Below are positions 45,746 to 57,850 of a stretch of 64,000 nt of DNA, one piece after another. Both the position numbers and the translations under genes were made by a program. The notes below the pieces were generated by a model that was not told the DNA's origin, made no database searches, and saw only the letters and a program-made list of their open reading frames with translations. Position 1 is the first letter of the stretch. The number at the start of each line of letters is the position of its first letter. The stretch comes from Stictocephala bisonia (lineage: Eukaryota; Arthropoda; Insecta; Hemiptera; Membracidae): NCBI GenBank assembly GCA_035578905.1, contig JAQJVL010000082.1, positions 2,392,650-2,456,649 on the forward strand, given 5' to 3'.

Positions 45746-47054
45746 ATGCGCTCTCTCACATACACACAGACTTTAAGGAAAAGACGCTCCACATAATCTA
45801 CGGCTGCTTACCGTAATGGGTTTTCGAGCTCTGCGCCAGGCCACAGAGAAAAAGGTACAGATATATTTTTGGCTGAAGCGAATGCCTCGGTGGCAGTAAT
45901 AAGTAGATTAAAACTAACTATGTACATATTTGTCATATGTAGTAATAATTACTCCGCTAATCGTTGAGATTTGGGAGAATAAGGGAGGGACTGATAAGTT
46001 ACAATCTTCATGACAAACTGGAGAAATGACTACCCGACGCAGTGTAGTCATTTGGATGCAACCACTGTTTCATTCTTCTCTGTGGCCAGGCTGAATTTAT
46101 ACATGGGGCAGCACTTCTTCAAGAGATTTGCTATAACAGGCAGGGGCGGCTGTGAACTGACCTGGTAGGACAATGGCTGATATTGACGCGTCTTCCTTAC
46201 ATAATCCCTCCAGACCATCAGTCCTGGTGACAGAAACAACACCGGGATCTCTGGATTACAGCACAACTCCAGACATGTCCAGGACAGGTAGGCCGTCCAG
46301 ATGAAAGGGCGCTGGAGAAGTGGTGCGGACAAGACCAGTTTTTTGTCCCCTGGAAGCTCGTAAATCTTTTATTGCTGCAGCCGAGCTGCAAGAACCTGTT
46401 GTGGACCTGTACCTAACAGTTATCCAGTGCGGCGAAACGAGTCTGCCCCAGCCCTTGCCCGTCTGGTCAACTCTCCAGTCATCGTGACGGAGATCAAATG
46501 TCCTGGCCGTTGTTTTAGATGATAAAGTTTCTCAAAAATTACTTCTTTTCACTACTAATAAGCTATATATAAAATACAAAAAAGATGTAGCTCCTCTGAG
46601 GATGTCTCACATATCACGAACTCTCGGGAACCATTGAACAGATTTTGATGAAATTTTAAGGAAATTTAGCTTTTTTATCTTAGAGACCCCTTTAGGGATA
46701 TCTTTAATGATTTCTCGAAATTCCATTTATAAGGGGGTAGAAACAGCCCCTTAACGTTTCCTCTTCCATAAGAGTAATAATGACATTAATTTGACAATTT
46801 ATTTCAAGTAGCTGATACAGGAAACATAAACATGACACACCAACTTTGCTAATTTTTCTTTAATTTCGAAATGTTTAAGGTCACTTCTACAAAGTCTGAC
46901 ATTATTGCACTGCTTTGCTTCTCCCTAAAGTAGACTTATAGGGATTTCTATACTATAAAACTTTGTTATCTATGAGAACAGCAGCAGGTCATATTGATGT
47001 GATAGTTTAGGGAGAACCCTGCAGGGAATGTTAACCAGCATAGAGAACAAACCC
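45746..47054. other. 1.3-kb segment splitting the minisatellite
   Basis: The same minisatellite lies on both sides. The segment holds a MITE-family fragment (45895-46035), a frame of 94 codons at 46048-46332 without recognisable domains, and AT-rich sequence. It looks inserted or rearranged. No flanking duplication was found. Confidence 0.6.
45895..46035 (-). mobile_element. MITE-like element fragment, copy D
   Basis: AGTAATAATTACT, GGAGGGACTGATAAGTTACA and ATCTTCATGACAAACTGGAG match 63240-63335. Confidence 0.65.
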
Positions 47055-47345
47055 GTATTAGTGATTAGTGGGTAAAGGCAGTGCGATAGAGATTTAATTA
47101 GTTATTAAAAGTAGTGTGACAGAGGCAGAGATTATTGAGTAAAGGCAATACGATAAAGACAGAGATTGGTGAGTAAAGGCAGTGCGATAGAGACAGAGAT
47201 TAATGATTAAAGGCACAGAGATTGGTGAGTAGAGGCAGTGCGATAGAGACAGAGGTTAATGAGTAAAGGCAGTACGATAAAGACAGAGATTAGTGATTAA
47301 AGGCACAGCGATAGAGATAGAGATTAGTGAGTAAAGGCAGTGCAA
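47055..47345 (+). repeat. 34-35-bp minisatellite, second block
   Basis: About eight units of the same sequence as 44231-45745, including the AGATTTAATTAGTTATTAAA variant also found at 45403. Confidence 0.93.
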
Positions 47346-47627
47346 CCCGTATCAATGGTAGTCATTGTCCGTATCGAAGCAAGGGCCGTCGGTTAGTAAA
47401 TTACGAGTATATTAGTAGGCTATCAGATCAGCTATAAATGGTTTATCTTTCGATCAGTGTATTTTCACCAAATCCATCCATACATATTTGTTGTAACAAT
47501 CATTCATACATACGCGACAACTGATGACGCTAAAGCCTCTCAGAGGAAGTAGACAGATGTTGCATGTATTAGTACGCTGAATGTGTGTCGAGTTCTCTAG
47601 TGTCCCGTCATGGCCAGCGAATTGTCA

Positions 47628-48728
47628 GTTCAAATTCAAATTCTTTATTTTCATCATAGATGTAAAAATACATTTCGATGTACGTTAAAAGAATACAATA
47701 ATATAATATATCTAACTTGACATTATTAATCTGTTAAAACATCAATCTCTATATTCATTACACAGTAAACAACTAGTGATATTACGTTAAGATTATTAAA
47801 CAGTTTGACAAATTATTGTAATTAAATAACACAATAAAATGGATAATGAATGAAAATATTTTAAAGGCGTATATCGTGTTAAAGCTCAGACAAACTATAG
47901 AGAACTCTCCGGGACAAATAACGTCTTAATTTTAATTTGAAATTCTGTAGATTCAAACATGATTTTATTTCTAGTGGTAACTTATTAAATAGATGAACAC
48001 CTCAGTAAAGAATTTAATTCCTACAAATTTCTAAATTAAAATTGTTTGTCTTTTTGGATTTATTTCTAGTATTAATGTTATGACACAATTTTTTAAAAGA
48101 TGATTGATTTTTGAAAATGTAAATAGATGAAAAGAAAATTAATAAATATGGTACAGTTAAGACGTTATGCATCCCGAAGTGACCTCTGCCTCTACAGCTG
48201 CCAGCCCCAAACAATCCTTAGCGCCTCCTTCTGTAATTGGAACACTCTTTCTAAATTATGCTTACTTGTGGAACCCAAAAAAATAATACCATAAGACAAA
48301 ACAGATTCGAAAATTTCGTAATATGAAGATAAAAGACTTTCTCGGGTTCCAATACGGCTTAGTTGTCTCATAGCGTAGATGGACGAGTTCAGCTTCTTAC
48401 AAAGTTTATCTATATGAGAATGCCATTTGATATTATTTTGGATTAAAACACCTAAAAACTTTGTGGAATGTAGAGGATTTAGTACAGAGTTATTGAGTTC
48501 AAAGCCAATATGCTGAAATTGTTGGTTCGATTGAGATGAAAATTGTAGTACGGTAAATTTTGAGCTATTAAGATAAAGCCTATTAAGTGAAAACCACTCC
48601 ATCAATAGCAAAGAATAGAAATCCAAGGATTCCTTCAAAGATTCTGGATCGGCAGCTTTAAATGAAATACTCGTATCGTCAGCAAACAAAACAATGCGTG
48701 GAGTAGTTGTTGAGGTAGGAAACATACA
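47628..48728 (-). mobile_element. 5'-truncated LINE (Jockey/CR1-like)
   Basis: The minus strand carries the last third of a reverse transcriptase frame and a 3' UTR, ending in AATAAAGAATTTGAATTTGA, a simple repeated tail. The copy begins abruptly inside the RT domain, the usual result of incomplete target-primed reverse transcription. It differs in tail from the LINE at 4.7-6.2 kb, so two families are present. Confidence 0.8.
48014..48725 (-). pseudogene. LINE reverse transcriptase C-terminal part, frameshifted
   Basis: 177 codons open from 48725 to 48192 contain IVLFADDTSI, the catalytic F/YADD box. Next come LNSSKFTVLQF (the usual NxxK motif), the FLGVLI thumb motif and LQKEALRIVWG near the end. 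A frameshift near 48200 moves the C-terminus into the next frame, where HNINTRNK (the HxYxTR-type motif) is still readable at about 48080. The endonuclease and most of the palm upstream of ADD are missing. It is non-functional. Confidence 0.88.
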
Positions 48729-49599
48729 CAGGTAATCAGTACTTCCCTGGATTCTCCCAAAGCATCAAGAATTAATGTAACAATCATTACTACATATTAA
48801 TAAATATGTACATTAGTTAATATGATCTATATCTACCATATATACTATATGCTATATACTATATACGACCATAACAAAGCGACCTCTATTTATTTCCTCT
48901 CTGTACGTTTAACCACAGAGCACGTGCTATAGCACAAAATTAATTTATCTGATTGGCTCTTAAAAGATAAAGAACAATAACACGTATGTATGGATGGTCG
49001 TTGTTTTTTTTCTTCTGACATTAAATTTTTATCTTAAACTACGTTGATAACCGGGTCATTAAATGTTGAAGATTACTGTTTGTTGTTGTGACAACTATAA
49101 TTACTGCATATTGTGGCGACAAAGGGGTCTTCGTTATGAGATGTCGTTGTTTTAAAAAAGTTAGTTAATTTTAACTCTAGAAAACCATTTAACAATCTGC
49201 AGAGGCTGTCGGCCATGTTTTACTCACATACAACAATTTTATTTTCGAACCGGAAATACGATCGCACGTATCCAAAATAAACAATAATTTTTAAACTCTT
49301 TTTTTTTCAAAACAAATTGCATTTGATCAAGAATTAAATTGCGCTGTGGAATTGCTTGGCGAATTCCTATTTAGTTTTGCATAACAAATATTTAGTTTGA
49401 AATTTTTATTTTCACCTATTTTAAAAACTAAGCGTATCCATCCAAAATATCTTAAGAAAAACTAATGCGCAATATGATAACATTTAAAATGACGCCTCAT
49501 ACACAACTTTTGGTCAATAAATAACGAAACAATATCGATTCGCAAATAACATTAATTTATAAGTTGTTATACTTTTTAACAACCAGGTACAACCACATA
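48729..49599. other. Intergenic sequence, no gene seen
   Basis: Contains a TATA/ACTATA-rich stretch at 48830-48870 and a MITE-like end (GCGACCTCTATTTATTTCCT near 48880). Confidence 0.4.
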
Positions 49600-49803
49600 G
49601 AAGAAAGAAACAGAGGTCACTCCCAATATTGTGTCGAAGTAATTATTTCTCCAGTATGCACGCAGATGGCAGGGCCAGCACATAACGTAGTAGGTATACT
49701 ACAGAAGTAAAAAGGTGTACATTAATTGAAAACAATCTATGACTGTCACAGAGGCTTCGCTACGGCCAAAAGAAGGCGAACTCTGTTTCCTCTTTCTCTG
49801 TAG
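49600..49803 (+). mobile_element. MITE-like element, copy B
   Basis: The end AGAAGAAAGAAACAGAGGTC is mirrored by GAACTCTGTTTCCTCTTTCT at the right. The interior matches copy A (GTCGAAGTAATTATTTCTCC, then GGGCCAGCACATAAC). No coding capacity. Confidence 0.78.
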
Positions 49804-50354
49804 TCCTACTTCTAAATTTGTACTATTAGTAATTATTAGTTTTCACTATTAGAGTCCTGTAACAACGAAGCTGAAGAACCAGTGATGATTTGCCTGTCAT
49901 TTTCAAGCCAACCCAAGTTCTCAAATTCTGAAAATCCTGATAAATGGTTAATTTAGAAAATATAAAAAGGGATAAACAATTCCTTTATAGCCCAAAATAC
50001 TCTAGGATAAACCTAGTAATTATTACTACAAATGAATAAAAATGTACATAACTTGAAATTTTTTTACGTACATAACTAACCAGGCGCTTGCTGCGGACAT
50101 AAGAAAACGACCTGTGTTTATTCTATGAGGTATTTTTACTGTAAATTCAAAACTGATATTTCAGAATATTTATTGGTCGGTTTAAGCATTGACCTGTTTT
50201 CAGGAGGGCTTTAAGAAAATTTTAAATATATTTTAAAATGATCTACGGACTACTTATTTTACGATAGATAAATTTCACGAAACAAATTCTACTTGAATGT
50301 TTACGTGTAATTTTGAAGGTCGTAAACCAAACAACTGTGCCAATACCAAATAGC
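49804..50354. other. Intergenic sequence with MITE fragment
   Basis: 50090-50130 (AGGCGCTTGCTGCGGACATA, AGAAAACGACCTGTG) matches the right end of the MITE family. Otherwise AT-rich. Confidence 0.45.
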
Positions 50355-51172
50355 GGTGTTGACACAACACAATACAGGCTGGCATCCAAGAGGTTTCTCA
50401 CTGGCTTCAACCCCATCGAGAAACGCGTGACGAGCACACGTGGCTGTGACACACGGCAACGTGACACAACACAATACAGGCTGGCATCCCAGAGGTTTCT
50501 CACTGGCTTCAACTCCATCGGAAAACGTGTGACAAGCACACGTGACTGTGACACACGTGAACGTGACACAACACAATACGGGCTGGAATCCCAGAGGTTT
50601 CTCACTGGCTTCAACTCCATCGGAAAACGTGTGACAAGCACACGTGACTGTGACACACGTGAACGTGACACAACACAATACGGGCTGGAATCCCAGAGGT
50701 TTCTCACTGGCTTCAACCCCATCGAGAAACGTGCGACGAGCACGCGTAACTGTGACACATGGGAACGTAACAAAACACAATACAGGCTGGCATCCCAGAG
50801 GCTTTTCACTGGCTTCAACCCCATCGGGAAACGTGTGACGAGCACACGTGACTGTGACACACATGAACGTGACACAACACAATACGGGCTGGAATCCCAG
50901 AGGTTTCTCACTGGCTTCAACCCCATCGAGAAACGTGCGACGAGCACGCGTAACTGTGACACATGGGAACGTAACAAAACACAATACAGGCTGGCATCCC
51001 AGAGGTTTCTCACTGGCTTCAACCCCATCGGGAAACGTGTGACGAGCACACGTGACTGTAACACACGAGAACGTGACACAACACAATACAGGCTGGAATC
51101 CCAGAGGTTTCTCAATGGCTTCAACCCCATTGTGAAAGGTGTGACGAGCACACGTGACTGTGACACACATTA
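50355..51172. repeat. 102-bp tandem repeat, eight copies, open in several frames
   Basis: Eight units of exactly 102 bp (ACAACACAATACAGGCTGGC, then CAGAGGTTTCTCACTGGCTT, then CAACCCCATCG, then CACACGTGACTGTGACACA). Because 102 is divisible by three and the unit lacks stops in several frames, frames of 286, 291 and 307 codons are open on opposite strands at once. Variant units alternate (AACTGTGACACATGGGAACG at 50747 and 50951, 204 bp apart), so there is also a dimer-level repeat. CACGTG palindromes recur in each unit. I treat it as a minisatellite, not a gene. Confidence 0.9.
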
Positions 51173-52540
51173 ACAACCGAAGTCATCTTCGTTGCAAACT
51201 TGAAACAAATATTTTGGAAGAAATTAAATTTTAGATTTTCATTTTTCTAGGAAAATTAGGTCCTTTCATGGACTTAACCTTAACACGATACAAAGAGTAT
51301 ACCTAGAAAGTTAATTCTGTTGCATACTCCGTTTTATGAATTATACAACATTAAAAGCAATAACAGATTATATATAGGCCACTTAGAAAGTGACCTACTG
51401 AATGCGCTTGTGCGAGAGAGATGGATTGAGTGATGGTAGTGAGAGAGAGAGAATTAATCTTCTTCCATTGTATTATTCCACTTAATGTTGTCATAGCAAC
51501 TAAGCCTCGGACTGGCAGCGCAGTACAAAGCCCCACCCACTACGTCATCAGCAGCAGTGACCATTGGTTGTTTTGATTTAACTAACGAATCAAATTTAGA
51601 ACGATTAAATTAAATATTTATTTAATTTTAACATAGCGATTGCACAATGAATAATAATGTATACAATAAAAAACAACTAAACAAACATTCATAACATTTT
51701 TTTAAAACTAAAAACTGTCGCAGAAGTTGAAGACATGAAGGCGGAAGTTAATCACACCCGTGATGTACGGCAGATGTGTGGTGGAACGATTACCCTCCGC
51801 TGCTGGAACCCCTATATGTGCTGAATATAATACGCAGGTCACATTATCTGACTAATTTTAGTTAACATTTAAGACTAAATTTATTTACAACTGAATAATA
51901 ACTTAATTTTTTAATAAAACAACTCACCTCGTTTATATGTAATGTTAGGTACACCCGAACATTAAGTCGAAATATCTTACGTATGTAAGACGACCATGAT
52001 AAAAAAAGTGCCGACTGCCGACGATTGAGTCGACACAGCCAAGTAGGTAACGTATATACGTAGTGAGACACCACCGACAACAGGAAGGTGCTGATGACGT
52101 TACATCCTCAGCATTTCCGCTCACAATGCTGACTGCTGACTCCGCACGGTCGATGACGCTGGCGCCGTCTGTCGCTGTCACTCCTACCCTATCTACCCAC
52201 TACCTCAGAGGCTTCTGGGAGTGCTGATAATGAACGTTTTTGTTATACATTAGGACTGTAGCTGTGCTGTAACAGTGATGTCAATCAGAGGCTCGTCAGT
52301 TGACGGACAGGTGTAGTCATGTAACATACCTAAATTGACAAACACATTTTAAAACCTAAGACAAAATAGTCACCTACCTTTAGATAATGTATGTACTACA
52401 ATGACAACGAGGTAAAGGTAAAATACTATTAGATATTAGGCCTAATACTGTAATAGTTAATAGAAATAACATCCACGTTCACGACACAACAAACAAAAAA
52501 TAGCTAATATTTTCATGTATTTCTGATACCTATCGAATAT
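51173..52540. other. Intergenic sequence, no gene seen
   Basis: A GA-rich stretch at 51410-51460 and a moderately GC-rich patch at 52000-52210. No recognised coding domain. Confidence 0.4.
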
Positions 52541-52552
52541 ACACAAAGTGAT

Positions 52553-52995
52553 ATACATGTTTACATCTATTTCTGGTACTCATCAAACACACACCAAGTA
52601 GTATACATGTTTACATGTATTTCTGATAACCATCAAACACACATCAAGTGGTATACATTTCTATACATACATTCTATACATGTATTTCTTGAACCCATCA
52701 ACACACACCACGTAGTATACATGCTTACATTTATTTTTGGCACCCTTCAAATACACACAAAGTTGGTATACGTGTTTATATGGATTCCCAGAATCCATCA
52801 AACACACATTCACGTAGTATACATGTTAAATATATTTCTCTACACCGTGGTATACATGTTTACACGTATTTCTGGAACTCACCAAATACACCTAGTGGTA
52901 TACATGTAAACATGTATGTCTGGTACCCATCAAACATACACCAAATGGTATACATGTTTACATCTATTTCTGGTACTCACCAAACACACACAAAC
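52553..52995. repeat. 50-bp minisatellite, left part
   Basis: About nine units of ACATGTTTACATGTATTTCT, GGTACCCATCAAACACACA and a CAAGTGGTAT/CACGTAGTAT end. Confidence 0.92.
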
Positions 52996-52999
52996 TTAT

Positions 53000-53467
53000 C
53001 TGTATGTAAGCAGTGTATGTCGGCACTGGTGGCGCAGAGCTGTATGTAACCCAGCTAGTTGGGGACAAAGTGTTTAGGAGATTGTAGGCGATAGGTTCCA
53101 TCATCGGTCCTCTTAATACCGATAAGGCGTCCGCTCAATGGTTGCCATCAATGTGGACACTACTAGAGAAGTCTGGGGTGTCCGCGTTGGATGGTAGTCA
53201 AGGTTCGGATGTTGTATAGGGAAGAGAACTTAGTGTCAGACTTGTCAGGTAGCTGAAAATCAGACCAACACTACGTGGTTTGGATTCCACATAAAGTTGT
53301 AGGTCCCATAGTTTCCCTGGCTATTGGGCTATTAATAAATAGTCCTTTATGAGCTAAGTCGAACTCAGATAGTAACAATGACTACACTCGTTCATCTACA
53401 CTCATCACACTCATTTGAAATCCATATTAGCCCATATCGTGACGATCGGCGTCTTAAAAATAAAAAC
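53000..53467 (+). repeat. SINE-like dispersed repeat, copy 2, inserted in the minisatellite
   Basis: The 50-bp array resumes on both sides of this segment. The 5' part has GGTGGCGCAGAGCTGTATG (A-box-like). The shared body (TAGCTGAAAATCAGACCAAC, GGATTCCACATAAAGTTGTA, GGTCCCATAG) and 3' end (AATCCATATTAGCCCATATC, GATCGGCGTCTTAAAAATAA) match copies at 57.6, 24.7 and 13.6 kb. The 5' limit of the element is uncertain. Confidence 0.72.
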
Positions 53468-53870
53468 AAATACATGTTTATATGGATTTCCGAAACCCAT
53501 CAAACACACATCCACTTAGTATAGATGTTTACACGTATTTCTGGTACGCATCAAACACACATCCACGTAGTATAGATGTTTACACGTATTTCTGGTACGC
53601 ATCAAACACACATCCACGTAGTATAAATGTTTACACGTCTTTCTGGTACGCATCAAACACACGTCAAGTATCATAAATGTTTACACGTATTTCTGGTACG
53701 CATCAAACACACATCCACGTAGTATACATGCTTACATGTATTTCCGGAACTCAACAAACACACATCACGTAGTATACATGCTTATATGACGTATTCCTGG
53801 TACCCATCATATGCACAAACAATATAGTATACCCATCAAACACACACCACGTAGTATACATGTTTACGTT
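53468..53870. repeat. 50-bp minisatellite, right part
   Basis: About eight more units of the 52.6-kb array. Four consecutive units are nearly identical (GTATAGATGTTTACACGTAT, TTCTGGTACGCATCAAACAC). Confidence 0.92.
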
Positions 53871-55535
53871 GATATCTGATTGCATCGAATTATACAGTAC
53901 GTAGGACCAGTATACATGACGCTTAAGACGGCAGCATTTTCATTTCAATTCACATACTACGATTGTTCCCTTAGGAATCACCTTGTCTTTGGAAATTTAT
54001 TTCCGGTGGTTTGTAAACGGAGATTACGGTAACCAACAAACCGTTAAAGTTATTAACTCTTAACGTGTTATTGTCTAAAACTTCCCAAATGACCCGTTAT
54101 CTGGCTCCGCCCGCTGATGACACAATTAACACCAAGCAATAACAGTTAAGCAGGAGATCTCCGATAGTCACACCCGGTCCCCTCTTACATAACACCAGTT
54201 ATCAAAAACTGACTGACTCCGCTATCACTGCTATAAACGTTATCAGCACCGGCGTTACGTGGAACTTGCGGCCATCCTGTTTTGTCAGACTTCTTTCTCT
54301 TCGCTTTTACGAAGCGATAAATATACATCGAAGTTTTGAGAAATGTCAATTAGACTTCAATATAGCGGGTGTTAAACGTCAAATCATAACTACGAGCTGT
54401 CAGTTAGAAAGTTTTCGAAACTAGTTATCTCATGCTGGGATAAATTAATATAAAAAAGAAGAAGTATCTTTCGTATTGATACTTATGGAGTAAATGACCG
54501 ACAAATAATCACATGTTTTGAATGCAAAGGTTATTGATTAAAGAATAATAGGACTATTATATTTTCAAAATAATTAGTGTGGATAAATGAAATATATCAC
54601 TACCCTAACTAAACCAATGTTCAGAGAAGGCAGTTGCAGCCCAATGGATACCAAAGCCGTGAAGACGTCATGGTGAGGTTGCTATCAACATACAGTAGTA
54701 CGAATTGTTTGGTGACCGGTCTGCTACGTAGTGTATACCGGATATTATTGATGAATGTTGTCGACATCATAGATGTGCGATTATCGTTGTGTATCCGTGG
54801 AATTGCTGTCAATTTCGTTCTTATTTAATTTAACTAACAACGTAGGCTTCCCGCAAAATTCGTAAGTGGGTGACTTGTCATATTTAGTTGTGGTTGACAA
54901 CGCTGTGTAAGCGTTTCCACTAAATTAGTTTTTATGAAGTGGGGGAGGCTGTGTTACGCTGCCGTGCATTATATCACTGTATATGCGCTATCCGCAAAAT
55001 TCGTAACATGGAATGGAAGGGGAGGTATTTACGTAGATGTGGATAATAACAATGCAATAGTTTACGAGAGCTCCAAAAACATATTACAAATGGTGTACTC
55101 GCATACATAGTTAATAACCTAATAAATAAGTTAAAAAGTTTATCCTTGAGCATTTTGGAAGATTAAGGAATAAATCGAAAAGTTGCTGGTCCTGACATGG
55201 CGTGGAAAACTGGACAAATAAAAGTAATGGACACACTATAACTCGACAAAATTTCAGAATACTATTTGATGCGACCTCTGTTTCTTTCTTCTCAGTCCAA
55301 TCACCAAATTATAGATTGTACCCCTGAGGATATCCGACCCAAAAATTAACTAGGCCACCAAATCAGTTAATATTTAGCGTTTACTTTTTTTTCACGGGAC
55401 TATAAAAAACGCTAGAATCCGAGACCTAAAATTTGAAATATCTTAAATATTTCTTTTGTGGTCCAAAAACACCATTAACTATTTCCATAAAAACAATTAA
55501 TTTACATATTTATGAAATCTGCAACCAAACATATT
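53871..55535. other. Intergenic sequence, no gene seen
   Basis: A repeated CCGCAAAATTCGTAA motif (54851 and 54991) and a MITE-like end (GCGACCTCTGTTTCTTTCTT near 55270). GC-richer patch at 54090-54290. No gene. Confidence 0.4.
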
Positions 55536-55537
55536 GA

Positions 55538-56697
55538 TAGCCATAATTTATATAACGGGTTTGCTACCAAATATATATTTCTAATACCAATGCAATACGT
55601 CACGATGCCAAACTATAATGATTGAACACATGTTCTGAGATATTTTATGTAGCCATAATTTATGTAACGGGTTTGCTACCAAATATATATTTCTAATACC
55701 AATGCAATACGTCACGATGCCAAACTATAATGATTGAACACATGTTCTGAGATATTTTATGTAGCCATAATTTATGTAACGGGTTTGCTACCAAATATAT
55801 ATTTCTAATACCAATGCAATACGTCACGATGCCAAATAGGCCAAACTATAATGATTGAACACATCTTCTGAGATATTTTATGTAGCCATAATTTATATAA
55901 CGGGTTTGCTACCAAATATATATTTCTAATACCAATGCAATACGTCACGATGCCAAACTATAATGATTGAACACATCTTCTGAGATATTTTATGTAGCCA
56001 TAATTTATATAACGGGTTTGCTACCAAATATATATTTCTAATACCAATGCAATACGTCACGATGCCAAACTATAATGATTGAACATATCTTCTGAGATAT
56101 TTTATGTAGCCATAATTTATATAACGGGTTTGCTACCAAATATATATTTCTAATACCAATGCAATACGTCACGATGCCAAATAGGCCAAACTATAATGAT
56201 TGAACACATCTTCTGAGATATTTTATGTAGCCATAATTTATAAAACGGGTTTGCTACCAAATATATATTTCTAATACCAATGCAATACGTCACGATGCCA
56301 AATAGGCCAAACTATAATGATTGAACACATCTTCTGAGATATTTTATGTAGCCATAATTTATAAAACGGGTTTGCTACCAAATATATATTTCTAATACCA
56401 ATGCAATACGTCACGATGCCAAACTATAATGATTGAACATATCTTCTGAGATATTTTATGTAGCCATAATTTATATAACGGGTTTGCTACCAAATATATA
56501 TTTCTAATACCAATGCAATACGTCACGATGCCAAATAGGCCAAACTATAATGATTGAACACATCTTCTGAGATATTTTATGTAACGGGTTTGCTACCAAA
56601 TATATACTTCTAATACCAATGCAATACGTCACGATGCCAAATAGGCCAAACTATAATGATTGAACACATCTTCTGAGATATTTTATGTAGCCATAAT
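55538..56697 (+). repeat. 112/121-bp tandem repeat, about ten copies
   Basis: Units AGCCATAATTTATATAACGG, TTTGCTACCAAATATATATT, CAATGCAATACGTCACGATG and GATTGAACACATCTTCTGAG repeat at 112-bp spacing, or 121 bp where an extra ATAGGCCAA is present. One late unit lacks its first part (near 56580). Copies are nearly identical, so the expansion is recent. The array has no long open frame. Confidence 0.95.
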
Positions 56698-56719
56698 TTG
56701 CATTTCAAGTTGATACAAT

Positions 56720-57165
56720 TTCAATGGTATCACAATTGAATTTGTCCCCAACTATTCTAGAACTAACTTAGGCTATTATGCACCTGTAAATAGGTTAATG
56801 TGTGTAGGTTATATAATATTTATTCTTCTAATCTATTTCTGCTTGGATTTTTTAATGTTTTTCGGCATAAGATATTTATAGTTATCACTGATTAGGTTTG
56901 TTAAAATTAAATTGTCAACTAGTTTTTTTAATATAATTGTTATGTTAGATTTATTAATCATTGGAATTTTATTTTTGTTATATAATGTTTGATTTATGTT
57001 GTTGTTAATCAATTGTATTATCTCGTATATTATCAAAAAGTGAAAAATCAACAGAAGGATTTGATATGAACTATGGACACAAATTGCACGCTTATGTTTA
57101 ATGTTGTCATATAATTGGCGCAAGCTGTTTGACAGCTTTGTTAAATAAATAAATACAACCATCGT
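56720..57165 (+). repeat. Possible LINE 3' UTR fragment
   Basis: AT-rich sequence ending GCTTGCGCC-proximal TTTGTTAAATAAATAAATAC, a TAAA-type tail like that of LINE 3' ends. The minus-strand frame of 115 codons here is low-complexity Asn/Ile and not a gene. Confidence 0.35.
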
Positions 57166-57574
57166 TCTGAACTCGTTCAATTGCGTCCCATTTCAGTTCA
57201 ATACTTTAGAAAGATTTTGTCATTAGAGGGAAGAGAGAAAACAAACAATCTGATAGAAATTTATCTCTAAAATTCCTCCTCTTCCTACTAAATTTACTGA
57301 AAAGAATGCTCTAGTAAGTCAGCTGGTGACCCAATTTTCCTTGTCAGCTGAAGTCATTTAAGTACCAACAGCTGATTGTAAGTTGTGATTAATAAACGAG
57401 GAACACGTAGCGGAACTACCCGCATTTGCAGTTGCGAAGCACCTGCGTGCTGACAGGACTTGACCAATGTATAGTTTCCTTCCTCTCCCCCAATAGGTTG
57501 TGACCACTCATTGTATTTAACCCCCGATAGTCCTTGATGAGGTCAAGTTCGCCATTTTAATACATATTAATAAT

Positions 57575-57850
57575 TACAGTTGGGTGGTAATCAGTGTCCA
57601 GATGTTGTGTAATGAGAGAACTGGTTAATTGGCTGAAAACCAGACCAATACTACGTGGTTCGGATTCCACGTAAAACTGTAGGTCCCTTGGTTGCCCAAG
57701 CTATTTGGATACCAAGAAATAGTTCTTTCTAAGGAACAGTCAGTCTTAATTAGTAACAATGACTAAATTCATACATCTACATTCACCCACTTATTCATTT
57801 CTTATAATCGCCATATTTCTGTGATCGACGTCTTAATATTGAATAATATT
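57575..57850 (+). repeat. SINE-like dispersed repeat, copy 3
   Basis: Matches 53190-53465 block by block: TTGGCTGAAAACCAGACCAA, TACGTGGTTCGGATTCCACG, TAGTAACAATGACTAAATTC and GATCGACGTCTTAATATTGA. Confidence 0.8.

Noticed and set aside
46048..46332. 94-codon minus-strand frame
   Set aside because: No domain recognised. It overlaps nothing conserved and lies in a segment interrupting a minisatellite, so a chance frame is as likely.
50243..51176. Frames of 286-307 codons suggesting a 34-residue repeat protein gene
   Set aside because: All arise from a stop-free 102-bp tandem unit read in several frames on both strands. There is no splice, start or domain evidence.
56833..57180. 115-codon minus-strand frame
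   Set aside because: Low-complexity Asn/Ile/Leu translation of AT-rich DNA over a LINE-like tail, with no recognisable domain.
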